Source: Amnibacterium kyonggiense (GTDB taxonomy: Bacteria > Actinomycetota > Actinomycetes > Actinomycetales > Microbacteriaceae). Taken from it: DNA of 64,000 nt. The stretch spans positions 124,001 to 188,000 of the forward strand of contig NZ_SOAM01000004.1 in NCBI RefSeq assembly GCF_004364555.1, given 5' to 3'. Below, piece after piece: positions 24,308-32,516 of this stretch. The notes under the pieces were generated by a model. That model had not been told where the DNA came from, made no database searches, and saw nothing but the letters and a program-made list of their open reading frames with translations. Every line of letters starts with the position of its first letter. Within the stretch, counting starts at the first letter, position 1. Both the position numbers and the translations under genes were made by a program.

Positions 24308-26890
24308 ATGACCCTCAGCACCCCTGAGCTCGTGGGGCGGACCCCCGTGCTCGAGCAGGTCGTCCGGCGGGCGCACCGGGGGGCGTCGACCGTGCTGACC
24401 GGGCCGGTCGGCATCGGGCGCAGCCGACTGCTCGCCGAGGCCGCCGTCCGGCTCGAGCGGACCGGCCGCCGCGTGCTGCGGCTCACCGCGACCGCGTCGG
24501 CGTCCTCCGTGCCCTTCGGCGTGCTGCTCGGGCTGCTCGACCGGCCGACGATTCTCCGCATCGGCGCCGAGGACGCGCTCGGACGGGCGGCGATCGTCCG
24601 CGCCGGCGTACTCGCGCTCGAGTCGGAGGTCGTGCTCGTCGACGAGGGCTCGCTGCTCGACCCTGGCTCGGCCGCCTTCCTGCTCGAGCTCGCCCGCGGG
24701 CAGATCGCGGTCGTGGTCGCGATCACCGCCGGCCGCCGGGTCCCGGACGCGATCCGCGCGCTGGTCGACGACGACCTCGCCGCGACCCTCCGACTCGAGC
24801 CGCTCGACGCCGCCGGCTGCGGCGACCTCGCCGCCGCGCTGCTCGGCGGCCCGGTCGAGGCGGCGCTGACCGCCGCGCTCGTCGAGGTGACGGAGGCCTC
24901 CCCCGCCGCCGTCCAGGAGGTCGTCCGCGTCGCCCGCGCCGCCGACGCGATCCGGATCGATGAGGGCATGTGGCGGCTGCGCGGCGAGCTGCCGGCGCCC
25001 GCCGCGGTCCGCCGCCGCTCCGGCGCCGAGTTCCTCGCCCTGCCCGCCGAGGCGCAGGACTGGCTGTGCGCGGTCGCGGTCGCCGACGAGGTCGCGGACG
25101 ACGTGGCGGAGCGGCTCTGCGACGACGCGACCGCGGACGCGATGGAGCGTGCGGGCTGGACCGCGCACGACGACCGGGCGCAGGCGACCCGTATGCGTCG
25201 CACCGCGCAGTCCGAGGCGGTGCTCGAGGCGGCCGGAGCGCGGCAGCGGCGGTCGACCGTGCGCCGGCTGCTCGCCGCGGTGGCGGAGCTCGACCGCCCG
25301 CTCTCCGACCGCGAGCGGATCGCCCGCGGGGCCTGGGCGCTCGAGCTCGGCGACGAGCTCGACGCCGCTGAGGCGGTCGACCTCGGTTCGCTCACCTCGC
25401 TCGCGGATCCCGACCTGTCCGAGCGCTTCCTCCGGCACGCGGTCGCGACCGGCGGCGGCGCGGCCGCCGAGGTGCTGCTGGCGGAGCAGCTGAAGCGCAC
25501 GAACCGGCTCGACGAGGCGGAGCAGCTCCTCGGGAGCTCCGCAGCGGCCGGCGATCCGCGGTCCGCGGGCGACGTGGCGAAGGTGCTCGCGCTCGTCGCC
25601 GGGTTCGGCTCTCGGAACGCCGGCCGGGCGCTCGCGGTGCTGGAGGCGCACCTCGGGGCCCACGGCGAGCAGGAGGACCTGCTCGCCATCCGTGCCGGAC
25701 TACTCCGGAGCGAGCTGCGCTACCCGGAGGCGCTCGAGGCGGCGGAGTCGCTGCGCCGCGGCCCGACCTCCTTCGCCTCGGTCTTCGCCGGCATCAACGA
25801 GGTGCTCGTGCGGACCGAGTTCGGCGAGCCCTGGGCGGCGCTCCAGGTCGTCGACCTCCTGCGCCGGCCCGCGCTGCAGGTCGTCGACCGCATCCCGGAG
25901 GGCCCCGTGATGCTCGACTGGCTGTCCGCATGGGCGCCGGCCGTCGCCGCGCTCGACCTGCGGACGGCCGAGGCGATCGCGGTGCGCGACTACGACCGGA
26001 CGCTCGAGACCGGCATGCACGCGGTGCGCACGCCGTTCGCGCACCTGCTCGGCACCATCCGGTGCGCGGCGGGCGAGGTCGACACCGCGGTGCACCTCCT
26101 GCGGGAGGCGGTCGGACTGCCCGGGATCTGGCGGGACAGCTGGCTGCCGGTGATCCTCGCGGACCTCTCGATCGCGCTGATCCGGAGCGACGACCTGGAG
26201 GGGGCCAAGGCGGCGCTCGAGCAGGCGACCTCCGACGCTGTCCCGCCGTCACAGCAGGGCCGGGTCCGCCTCGCGGAGGCGGAGCTGCTCGCCGCGCGGC
26301 AGGACCTCGATGGCGCGATCGCGATCGCCCGCGACGTGGCGATGCGGGCCGGCGAGCTGTCGGCGACCGTCGAGCAGTGGGACGCGCGCTTCGCCGCCCT
26401 GCGCTTCGGCGATCCGACCGCCGCGGCCGAGCTGCTCGCGCTGCCGGCGCTGCCCGGCGTCGCGCGCGGCCTGCAGCAGGATCACGCGCGAGCCCTCGAC
26501 GCCGGCGACGTGCCCGCGCTCGACGCGGTCGCGCGCCGCTACTGGACCGTCGGTCTGCGGGCCCTTGCGATCGAGTCCGCGGGCGCGGCGATCCGGCTCC
26601 GGACCGACCAGGGCCTGCCCACGACCGCCGCGAGGGAGCGACTCGCGCAGTGGACGGCGGAGGTGCCGGCCCTCGGCGGGCGGAACGGCGGGACGGGCTC
26701 GGCGACGACGCTCACGTCACGCGAGCGCGAGGTGGTGGCGCTCGCGGCGCGCGGGCTGCCCGACCGCGGGGTGGCGGAGCAGCTGGGGATCTCGGTGCGG
26801 ACGGCGCAGACGCACCTGTCGCGCGCGTTCGGGAAGCTCGGCGTGCACCGCCCGTCCGAGCTCGTCGGGCTGCTGGACGACCTCGTCTAG
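24308..26890 (+). CDS. LuxR-family LAL-type regulator B (AAA-like, TPR-like, HTH)
   Basis: The 860-residue paralogue of the preceding regulator shares the opening 'ELVGRTPVLEQV', a P-loop at 32-39 reading 'GPVGIGRS' (Arg in place of Lys), Walker B 'VVLVDEGSLLD', an all-helical middle, and the C-terminal HTH ('LTSREREVVALAARGLPDRGVAEQLGISVRTAQTHLSRAFGKLGVH'). ATG 24308 is preferred over the in-frame TTG 24293 because it aligns with the start of regulator A. The stop overlaps the stop of the convergent microprotein gene by four bases. Its targets are unknown. Confidence 0.88.
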   Translation: MTLSTPELVGRTPVLEQVVRRAHRGASTVLTGPVGIGRSRLLAEAAVRLERTGRRVLRLTATASASSVPFGVLLGLLDRPTILRIGAEDALGRAAIVRAGVLALESEVVLVDEGSLLDPGSAAFLLELARGQIAVVVAITAGRRVPDAIRALVDDDLAATLRLEPLDAAGCGDLAAALLGGPVEAALTAALVEVTEASPAAVQEVVRVARAADAIRIDEGMWRLRGELPAPAAVRRRSGAEFLALPAEAQDWLCAVAVADEVADDVAERLCDDATADAMERAGWTAHDDRAQATRMRRTAQSEAVLEAAGARQRRSTVRRLLAAVAELDRPLSDRERIARGAWALELGDELDAAEAVDLGSLTSLADPDLSERFLRHAVATGGGAAAEVLLAEQLKRTNRLDEAEQLLGSSAAAGDPRSAGDVAKVLALVAGFGSRNAGRALAVLEAHLGAHGEQEDLLAIRAGLLRSELRYPEALEAAESLRRGPTSFASVFAGINEVLVRTEFGEPWAALQVVDLLRRPALQVVDRIPEGPVMLDWLSAWAPAVAALDLRTAEAIAVRDYDRTLETGMHAVRTPFAHLLGTIRCAAGEVDTAVHLLREAVGLPGIWRDSWLPVILADLSIALIRSDDLEGAKAALEQATSDAVPPSQQGRVRLAEAELLAARQDLDGAIAIARDVAMRAGELSATVEQWDARFAALRFGDPTAAAELLALPALPGVARGLQQDHARALDAGDVPALDAVARRYWTVGLRALAIESAGAAIRLRTDQGLPTTAARERLAQWTAEVPALGGRNGGTGSATTLTSREREVVALAARGLPDRGVAEQLGISVRTAQTHLSRAFGKLGVHRPSELVGLLDDLV

Positions 26891-27069
26891 GAGGCGGCGC
26901 GGGCCCGCGGCGCCGTCGCGCGCGGCGCGGCCGCCGGGGTCGCCCGGTAGGCGATCTTGCGCCGGTGGTCCTTGTCGGCGAGGTGGATGGCCCGACCGAT
27001 CACGAGCGCGAGCAGCACGGACACGAGCAGCCATGCGGCCAGCACGCTGAGCACGATCGTCAGGATCAC
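26887..27069 (-). CDS. Single-pass membrane microprotein, 60 residues
   Basis: GTG 27069 follows GGGAGG at about six bases. The product starts directly with a hydrophobic helix (ILTIVLSVLAAWLLVSVLLALVIG), continues with a basic juxtamembrane stretch 'HLADKDHRRKIAYR' and ends in an Ala/Pro/Arg tail. Small proteins of this type are common in actinobacteria, but none of known function is recognised. Its stop overlaps the stop of LAL regulator B. Confidence 0.7.
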   Translation of the reverse strand: MILTIVLSVLAAWLLVSVLLALVIGRAIHLADKDHRRKIAYRATPAAAPRATAPRARAAS

Positions 27070-27123
27070 CGGGAACCTCCCCCAAGGTCCCTCCAACCCT
27101 TTCGAACACGCGTTCGCGAGGGC

Positions 27124-27142
27124 ATCCCCAGTCCGAGGGGAT
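27124..27142 (-). terminator. Hairpin after the esterase gene
   Basis: ATCCCC-agtccga-GGGGAT, eight bases downstream of the esterase stop on the minus strand. Confidence 0.55.
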
Positions 27143-27149
27143 CTCCGCC

Positions 27150-28085
27150 TCAGGAGCCGGCGAGGAAGTCCAGGCTGCGGGCGATCTCCGGCATCGCGTC
27201 GACCGGCGGGATGTTCAGGTGGCCGTGGAGCATCCCCTCCGCCACCGTGAGCTCGACCGGCACCCCGCTGGAGGCGAGCTGCTGCGCGAAGAGCTCCCCC
27301 GAGCTGCGGAGGTCGTCGTACTCGGACACGACGATGCGCACCGGCGGATACCCGGTCAGGTCGGCGAGGCCCGGCGTCTCGGCCGACGGGATGTCGGTGA
27401 TGCGGCCGAGATAGGCCTGGAAGATCGCGACGACGACCTGCGGGAAGAAGCGGAGCACCGGCGGCAGCGTCCGCAGCTCCGCGGCGAGCGCGTCCTCCGA
27501 CGCCGGGTTCGGGAAGTGCAGGGCGGGATAGGCCAGCAGGACCGCGGCGGGGCGGTCTGCGCCGGACGTCCGGAGCGTCGCCGCGGAAGCGAGGAAGGCA
27601 CCGGCGCTCGCCCCGCCGATCGCCGCCCGGGTCGGGTCGATGCCGAGGTCGTCGGCCGAGGCCAGGAGCCAGGCCCACGCGGCCGCGACGTCGTCGACCG
27701 GGATCGGGTGCCGGACCGTCTCCGTCGCCAGCCGGTAGTCGACGCTCACGACGACGCCGCGCAGCCGGTGGGCCAGCTCGAGACCGACGACGTGCGCCTC
27801 CGGCATGTCGAGGTCGCCCGCCGTGAAGCCGCCGCCGTGCGCCCACAGGACGGCGTGCGCGCCCGCACCCGCGTCCTCGAGCTCGTCGGAGCGGTAGACG
27901 CGGAGCCGGATCGGGCCGTGGGGGCCGTCGATCGTCGTCTCGGTCACGGACACCGCCGGCGGCGTGTGCTCGCCGTACGGCGCGCCGAACTGCAGCGCCG
28001 TCTCGGGCAGCAGCTCCGAGGGCGTGCCCGGGGCGACGTCGGCGATGAGCGGGAAGCGGGCGGCGATCAGCGGGTGGACGGGCAC
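27150..28085 (-). CDS. Alpha/beta-hydrolase, hormone-sensitive-lipase-type esterase
   Basis: The 311-residue enzyme hydrolyses carboxylic esters. The HSL-family oxyanion motif 'HGGGF' lies at 83-87, nucleophile Ser160 in 'GGASAGA', the Asp in 'VSEYDDLR' (about 257-258) and His287 in 'MLHGHLN'. There is no signal peptide, so it is cytoplasmic. GTG 28085 is the chosen start, as the domain begins soon after; the longer frame has a composition unlike protein. It is divergent from the SGNH lipoprotein gene with about 120 bp between them. Confidence 0.88.
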   Translation of the reverse strand: MPVHPLIAARFPLIADVAPGTPSELLPETALQFGAPYGEHTPPAVSVTETTIDGPHGPIRLRVYRSDELEDAGAGAHAVLWAHGGGFTAGDLDMPEAHVVGLELAHRLRGVVVSVDYRLATETVRHPIPVDDVAAAWAWLLASADDLGIDPTRAAIGGASAGAFLASAATLRTSGADRPAAVLLAYPALHFPNPASEDALAAELRTLPPVLRFFPQVVVAIFQAYLGRITDIPSAETPGLADLTGYPPVRIVVSEYDDLRSSGELFAQQLASSGVPVELTVAEGMLHGHLNIPPVDAMPEIARSLDFLAGS

Positions 28086-28205
28086 CGGGACAGTCTTCCG
28101 GACGCGGACGCGCCTGCCGTTCGGGATGGTTTCGACACGGGCGCGGAGCGCCGCGCTCGGCCACCGCGGCGCACCTCGGCGGTCGAGGGCGAGGAGAATG
28201 GAGGG

Positions 28206-29102
28206 ATGCGCCGATGGATCGCCACGGCCGTCTCGGGGCTCGCCGTCGTCCTCGTCCTGAGCGGCTGCACCACCTCCACCCCTCCGCAGGCGAGCAGCGC
28301 GCCCGCGTCGCCGAGCGCGACCGCCTCTGCGCCCGCCCTGACCGGGCCGTCGACGACGGTCGCGGTGATGGGTGACTCGCTGTCCCGCGGCTACAACGCG
28401 TGCGCGCACTTCGGCGACTGCCCGTCCATGTCCTGGGCGGGCGGCACGGACGCGCGCGTCGACAGCGTCGCGAGTCGCCTCGGCGCGCGCCTCGACGGCC
28501 CGGTGACCGTGAAGAACGTCGCGAAGTCCGGCGCGACGGTCGCCGACCTCGCCGCGCAGGTGCCCGCCGCCGCGGCGGCCGACCCGGATCTCGTCACGGT
28601 GCTGATCGGCGCGAACGACGTCTGCCGCGCCTCGCTCGACGACATGACGTCGACGGAGGACTACGCCGCGACCGTCGGCGGCGCGCTGCAGCAGCTCGTG
28701 GCGCTCGATCCCGGTGTGACGATCCTCGTCGCCTCCGTGCCGGACGTGACCGCGATCCTCCCCGCGGCCGCGTCGAATCCGACCGCCCGCTTCCTCTGGA
28801 GCCACGGCGGCTGCGCGACCGTGCTCGCGGACCCGCAGAGCCGCTCGACGGAGGCGGAGGTGCGCCGGGCCGCGGTCGCCGACCGCATCCGCGAGTACGA
28901 CGCGGCCCTCGCCGGGGCGTGCGGCGCGCTCCCCCGCTGCGTCTACGACGGCGGCGCGCTGCACGGCTACACGCCGACGCTGGACCAGCTCTCCGCGCTC
29001 GACCGCTTCCACCCGTCCGTCGCCGGGCTGAAGGAGCTCGCGGCGACCGAGTGGAAGGTGCTGACGACCTCCCCGCGCGCAAGAGCCCTCCTCGACCGCT
29101 GA
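28206..29102 (+). CDS. SGNH/GDSL-hydrolase lipoprotein
   Basis: The 298-residue product has a lipoprotein signal peptide with lipobox 'LSGC' (Cys21) and an S/P/A-rich spacer to about residue 48. The full SGNH domain has block I 'GDSLS' with Ser58, the Gly in 'AKSGAT', block III 'GAND' (135-138) and block V 'DRFHPS' with Asp266 and His269. Pairs of cysteines suggest disulfides. It is probably an acyl-ester hydrolase (deacetylase or lipase) anchored on the outer face of the membrane. In contrast to the SGNH-like domain at 16139-19078, all catalytic residues are present. Confidence 0.9.
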   Translation: MRRWIATAVSGLAVVLVLSGCTTSTPPQASSAPASPSATASAPALTGPSTTVAVMGDSLSRGYNACAHFGDCPSMSWAGGTDARVDSVASRLGARLDGPVTVKNVAKSGATVADLAAQVPAAAAADPDLVTVLIGANDVCRASLDDMTSTEDYAATVGGALQQLVALDPGVTILVASVPDVTAILPAAASNPTARFLWSHGGCATVLADPQSRSTEAEVRRAAVADRIREYDAALAGACGALPRCVYDGGALHGYTPTLDQLSALDRFHPSVAGLKELAATEWKVLTTSPRARALLDR

Positions 29103-29105
29103 CAC

Positions 29106-29120
29106 CCTCCGTTTCGGAGG
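29106..29120. terminator. Hairpin between convergent genes
   Basis: CCTCC-gtttc-GGAGG lies between the SGNH lipoprotein gene and the phosphatase gene and may stop transcription on both strands. Confidence 0.45.
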
Positions 29121-29145
29121 AAGCAGCCTCCTACAGAACGGAAGG

Positions 29146-29784
29146 TCAGGCGGAGGTGCGGGTCGTCAGCGCGACGATCGCGGCGCCGACGCGGTCGGCG
29201 GTCGCGCGGACCTGATCCGCGGCGGCGGTGTGCTCCTCGCGGGACCGCCCGTGCCCGTCGACGATGGTCATCGGGTCCTCGGGCTCGACGGGCCTGCTCC
29301 ACCAGTGCTTCTTCACCGGCTCCGTCGGGACGAGCGGGGCGAGGCCGCGGACGGAGTGCAGCGCCTTGGCGAGCGCCGGGAGGTCCGCCGGGGGCTCGCC
29401 TGCGCGGTCGGCGAGGACGCCGAGCAGGGCCTCGACCTCGCGGAGGGTGAACACCTTCGCCTGCGAACCGGGTGCGGCCTGCACCGCGGCGGACCGCTGC
29501 TCGCGCTCCATCGTCAGGATCAGGTCGGCCTCCCGGACGAGAACGCCGGTCAGCTGCCGCGCCCGGTGCTCGGTCGCGTAGGCCGTGTCGCCCGGATCGA
29601 GGTCCTCCGCGGACACGGGGCACATCGCCTCACCCTCGAGCGCCCGCGTCCCGGCGCTCGACACGACGACGTCGCCGAGCGGCGATCCGGCGAGCGCGTG
29701 CTGCAGGGTCCGCTGCGCGAGCGGGGACCGGCAGACGTTGGCCGTGCACACCACGAGCAGCCCATCCGCCCGACGATCGTTCAC
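29146..29784 (-). CDS. Low-molecular-weight protein tyrosine phosphatase
   Basis: The 212-residue product carries the catalytic P-loop C-x5-R-S near its N-terminus ('CTANVCRS', Cys13-Arg19) and a late 'EDPMTIVDG' that supplies the general-acid Asp region. A linker with 'KKHWW' is unusual for the family. In polysaccharide systems such enzymes (Wzb, CpsB-like) dephosphorylate BY-kinases; here the only BY-kinase-like protein, at 33859-35277, has lost its P-loop. GTG 29784 is chosen so that the P-loop is close to the N-terminus. Confidence 0.88.
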   Translation of the reverse strand: MNDRRADGLLVVCTANVCRSPLAQRTLQHALAGSPLGDVVVSSAGTRALEGEAMCPVSAEDLDPGDTAYATEHRARQLTGVLVREADLILTMEREQRSAAVQAAPGSQAKVFTLREVEALLGVLADRAGEPPADLPALAKALHSVRGLAPLVPTEPVKKHWWSRPVEPEDPMTIVDGHGRSREEHTAAADQVRATADRVGAAIVALTTRTSA

Positions 29785-29938
29785 CTGACCATCGTTCCAC
29801 GCGCCCGCGGGCGCGACCGCGACCGCCGCGCGGGCCGCGAAGTGTTCCGCACACCGCGGCCCGACCCACTCCGACACGCCGACGAACGGACGACGGGCGG
29901 CCGAGAATTCCGCTCCGTCAGAGCGGCCGCGACGGCGA

Positions 29939-29967
29939 TTGGTGACCGACGCCGCGCTGGTTATGGT
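29939..29967 (+). promoter_or_regulatory. Predicted promoter of the beta-helix protein gene
   Basis: TTGGTG (29939-29944), a 17-nt spacer and TATGGT (29962-29967) give the best sigma-70-type match in the window. A start near 29974 would leave a leader of about 100 nt containing a small upstream reading frame. Confidence 0.6.
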
Positions 29968-30009
29968 CGACGCGACCGCCGCACTCCACCTGGGAAAGGC
30001 CCGGCCACG

Positions 30010-30075
30010 ATGCGTCCCGCCCCCTCCGCCCCCGGCCTCCCGACGGCTCGCCGTCCGGCTCTGCAGCTCGTCTGA
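30010..30075 (+). CDS. Possible 21-residue leader peptide overlapping the next gene (TGATG)
   Basis: ATG 30010, preceded by a GGGAAAGG stretch, opens a 21-codon proline/arginine-rich frame ending in TGA at 30073-30075. The A of that stop is the first base of the next gene's ATG. The next gene has no ribosome-binding site of its own, so it may be translated by re-initiation. No further evidence supports a peptide function. Confidence 0.35.
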   Translation: MRPAPSAPGLPTARRPALQLV

Positions 30076-31769
30076 TGGGGCGCCACAGCGCTGCGCCCGG
30101 CCGAGCGGACGGCCGCACCGATCGCCCGATCGGGCCGATCACGGACCCGCATCTGTTCGACCTGCCGCTCGCGCCCGCCCCTCGGAGGACGCCGGAGCCC
30201 TCCCGCCCGGCGCGGCAGACCGCCGCGCCGACCTCGAGACCGGCTCCGGCCGGTCCCCCGCGCCCTCCCGAGGCGAGGACTCCGGAGCCGATCCGGCCGT
30301 TCGCACCCGTGCCGGTCCGCGGCGCGACGACGCGCGGCGTCGAGACCGTGCTGCCGCCCGTGTCCGGCGCATCGCTCCTCGGGCCGGCGCGCGACGACGC
30401 GCGCCGTGTGCGCTCGGGCGACCTGCAGTACGCGCGCACGGGACCGATCCCCGTCGGCACCACCACGCGCACAGCACCCCCTTCGAGTCTCGGCCGGAAG
30501 CGGGACGCTGCATTCGCCGCGGCCGCGATCGCCGTCGTCGGCGCCATGTCCGGTGCCGCTGCGCTGCTGCCCACCGCGGGCGCCGACGCGCAGGCGGGCA
30601 GGGCGATCCAACCGGTCACGTCGTCGCAGCCGACATGGTCGAGCAGCCGCACCTCGGCTGCGACGGCGCTCGCGGGGCCGGCGACCTCCTCGGCCACGGA
30701 GCAGCGTCAACGCGTCGTGCGACAGCGGACGTCCGCGACCCCGGACGCGAGCACGACCGGGCCGAAGGCGACCCGCTCGCCCCGTCCGTCCGCGACGACG
30801 ACCTCGCCCGCGACCGGGTCGCCGCCCCAGCGGGCGACGTCACCACGCAGCTCGGGCGCGGGCGTCGTCGCCGGTCTCGCGGCGCTCGGTCCGCTGTCGG
30901 GCGGTCTCGCCGACCTCCTCCAGGGCGTCTACAGCATGCGCGACTTCGCGGTGCAGAGCTCCGGCGCACTGGTCTCGGGCAGCGTGCTGCAAGGCGCGGG
31001 CGTCGGACGCACCGTGATCCGGATGGCGGAGCACACGTCCACCCGCGCGTCCTCCGTTCCGGACAACGGCAACAACCAGGGCGGCCTCGCGAACCCGACG
31101 AACCCGCTCTACCTGCTGCGCGGCGTGAACCGGCTCGAGAACGCGACGATCCAGGGCACGGAGCAGGGGCACCTCTACAACGGCGTCTACATGGCCGGGT
31201 CGAACATCGTGATCCGACACGTCCAGGTGAACGCAATCCCCGGGAACTCGAACGCGAACCCGGGAGAGACCTTCGCGGTCAACGTCAATCGGGCAAGCGG
31301 CACGAACACCGTCGAGGACCTGACGATCAACGGGGGCAGCGGTGCCCTGACGAGCGCGGCAGGCCTCGCGATCAACAACTCCGACGCGGACTGGCGCATC
31401 TCGGACCTGACGACGCGGAACCTCCGGTACTCGGCCGGGATCGCGCTCTGGCAGGTCCGGGGCACCTTCGACATCCGCGACTACGTGCAGCGGGGTGGAG
31501 CGCGGAGCCTCGGCGCGGAACGGATGGCCGGGACCGTCAACCTCTACGACCCGAAGTGGGATGCCGGCACCACCGGCCACGACATCACCTACACCTGGGA
31601 CGGCGGGTACTCGGGCGGCAGCATCAACGTCCGCTACAGCTCCCGCGCGGAGGTGCCGGACCGCAAGATCCAGATCCTCACGAACAAGGCGGCCGGCATC
31701 GCCGGCAGCGTCCACGTCTACATCGGCGGAGTCGAGCAGGACGCGAGCCGGTACGTCACCGTGAACTGA
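30075..31769 (+). CDS. Membrane-anchored right-handed beta-helix protein
   Basis: The 564-residue protein begins with about 140 proline-, arginine- and alanine-rich residues. One transmembrane segment follows (about 148-170, 'AAFAAAAIAVVGAMSGAAALL'), then a Ser/Thr/Pro linker (to about 255) and a repetitive domain of about 310 residues. The domain has regularly spaced 'gv.r.i..n.n.I.nV.vn' turns ('NRLENATIQG', 'NIVIRHVQVNAI', 'NTVEDLTINGGSG') typical of pectate-lyase-like beta-helices. Such domains bind or cleave polysaccharide. No calcium-binding lyase active site could be assigned, so binding or an unknown hydrolase activity is possible. Its position at the edge of the polysaccharide region supports a surface-glycan role. 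Confidence 0.75.
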   Translation: MGRHSAAPGRADGRTDRPIGPITDPHLFDLPLAPAPRRTPEPSRPARQTAAPTSRPAPAGPPRPPEARTPEPIRPFAPVPVRGATTRGVETVLPPVSGASLLGPARDDARRVRSGDLQYARTGPIPVGTTTRTAPPSSLGRKRDAAFAAAAIAVVGAMSGAAALLPTAGADAQAGRAIQPVTSSQPTWSSSRTSAATALAGPATSSATEQRQRVVRQRTSATPDASTTGPKATRSPRPSATTTSPATGSPPQRATSPRSSGAGVVAGLAALGPLSGGLADLLQGVYSMRDFAVQSSGALVSGSVLQGAGVGRTVIRMAEHTSTRASSVPDNGNNQGGLANPTNPLYLLRGVNRLENATIQGTEQGHLYNGVYMAGSNIVIRHVQVNAIPGNSNANPGETFAVNVNRASGTNTVEDLTINGGSGALTSAAGLAINNSDADWRISDLTTRNLRYSAGIALWQVRGTFDIRDYVQRGGARSLGAERMAGTVNLYDPKWDAGTTGHDITYTWDGGYSGGSINVRYSSRAEVPDRKIQILTNKAAGIAGSVHVYIGGVEQDASRYVTVN

Positions 31770-31830
31770 ATCCGCCCGGTCCCACGGTCTGGGGCTGCCG
31801 TCCTCCGCGGTATCGCTTCAGAGTGGTGCT

Positions 31831-32409
31831 ATGCACCTGACCGACATCGAGGCAGCCCTCGGCGCGCCTGCGAGCCCGGACCGCGTCCGCGGCTCCGGTG
31901 TGTTCGCGTGGGCGGATCCCGACGGCGTCGTGCTGTTCATCGGCGAGAGCTCCGAAGTGCACACGCTCATGCACCGCCACGAGCTCCTCCGCTCCCGTGT
32001 GATCGAAGCGCTGCGGAGCCGCCCGACCGCGGAGATCCCCGTGAGCGGCCTCGGGTCCGTGCTGGCCCGAGCCGGCGGACTCCGCGAGGCCTGCTGGCCC
32101 GTGCCGACCGCGGGCGGCCGCCGCGCGCTCCGCGACGCCCTCGTCCGGCTCGCCGCGGTCCTCGGGGCGACGCCCGCCGCGCAGGGCGCGGAGTCCGACG
32201 TGTGGCACGAGCTGCGCGAGGGCGATGCGACCTCACGACGGATCATCGAGTCGTGGTCGCAGCCCGATCACCCCGTGCAGCGCCTCGTGCCGTCCGCCCG
32301 CGGTTCGGAGTCCCTGCCGGAGGTGCCGGCCGCGCTCGATCCCCCGCCCGCTCGACCACGTCCCGCGACGACGGCGAAGGCCGCCCGCACGCGGGCCGCC
32401 CGTCCGTGA
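31831..32409 (+). CDS. Protein of unknown function, possibly a diverged GIY-YIG-type fold
   Basis: The 192-residue product has a central 'SGVFAWADPDGVVLFIGES' stretch. This recalls the first two strands of GIY-YIG domains (gv-Y...-vlYIGks), followed by helices 'HTLMHRHELLRSRVIEAL'. The catalytic Arg/Glu pattern is not clear, so this is a weak suggestion. A Pro/Ala/Arg-rich tail ends the protein. It stands alone between the beta-helix gene and the first flippase gene. Confidence 0.5.
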   Translation: MHLTDIEAALGAPASPDRVRGSGVFAWADPDGVVLFIGESSEVHTLMHRHELLRSRVIEALRSRPTAEIPVSGLGSVLARAGGLREACWPVPTAGGRRALRDALVRLAAVLGATPAAQGAESDVWHELREGDATSRRIIESWSQPDHPVQRLVPSARGSESLPEVPAALDPPPARPRPATTAKAARTRAARP

Positions 32410-32516
32410 GCGCACGTCGTTGCCGCTCCGAGGCGGGCCGACGGTGCGGACGGCCAGGACGCCCCGTGGAGACGGGGCATGCGCCGGATGCCGCTGGTGG
32501 CTAGCCTCGTCCGATC

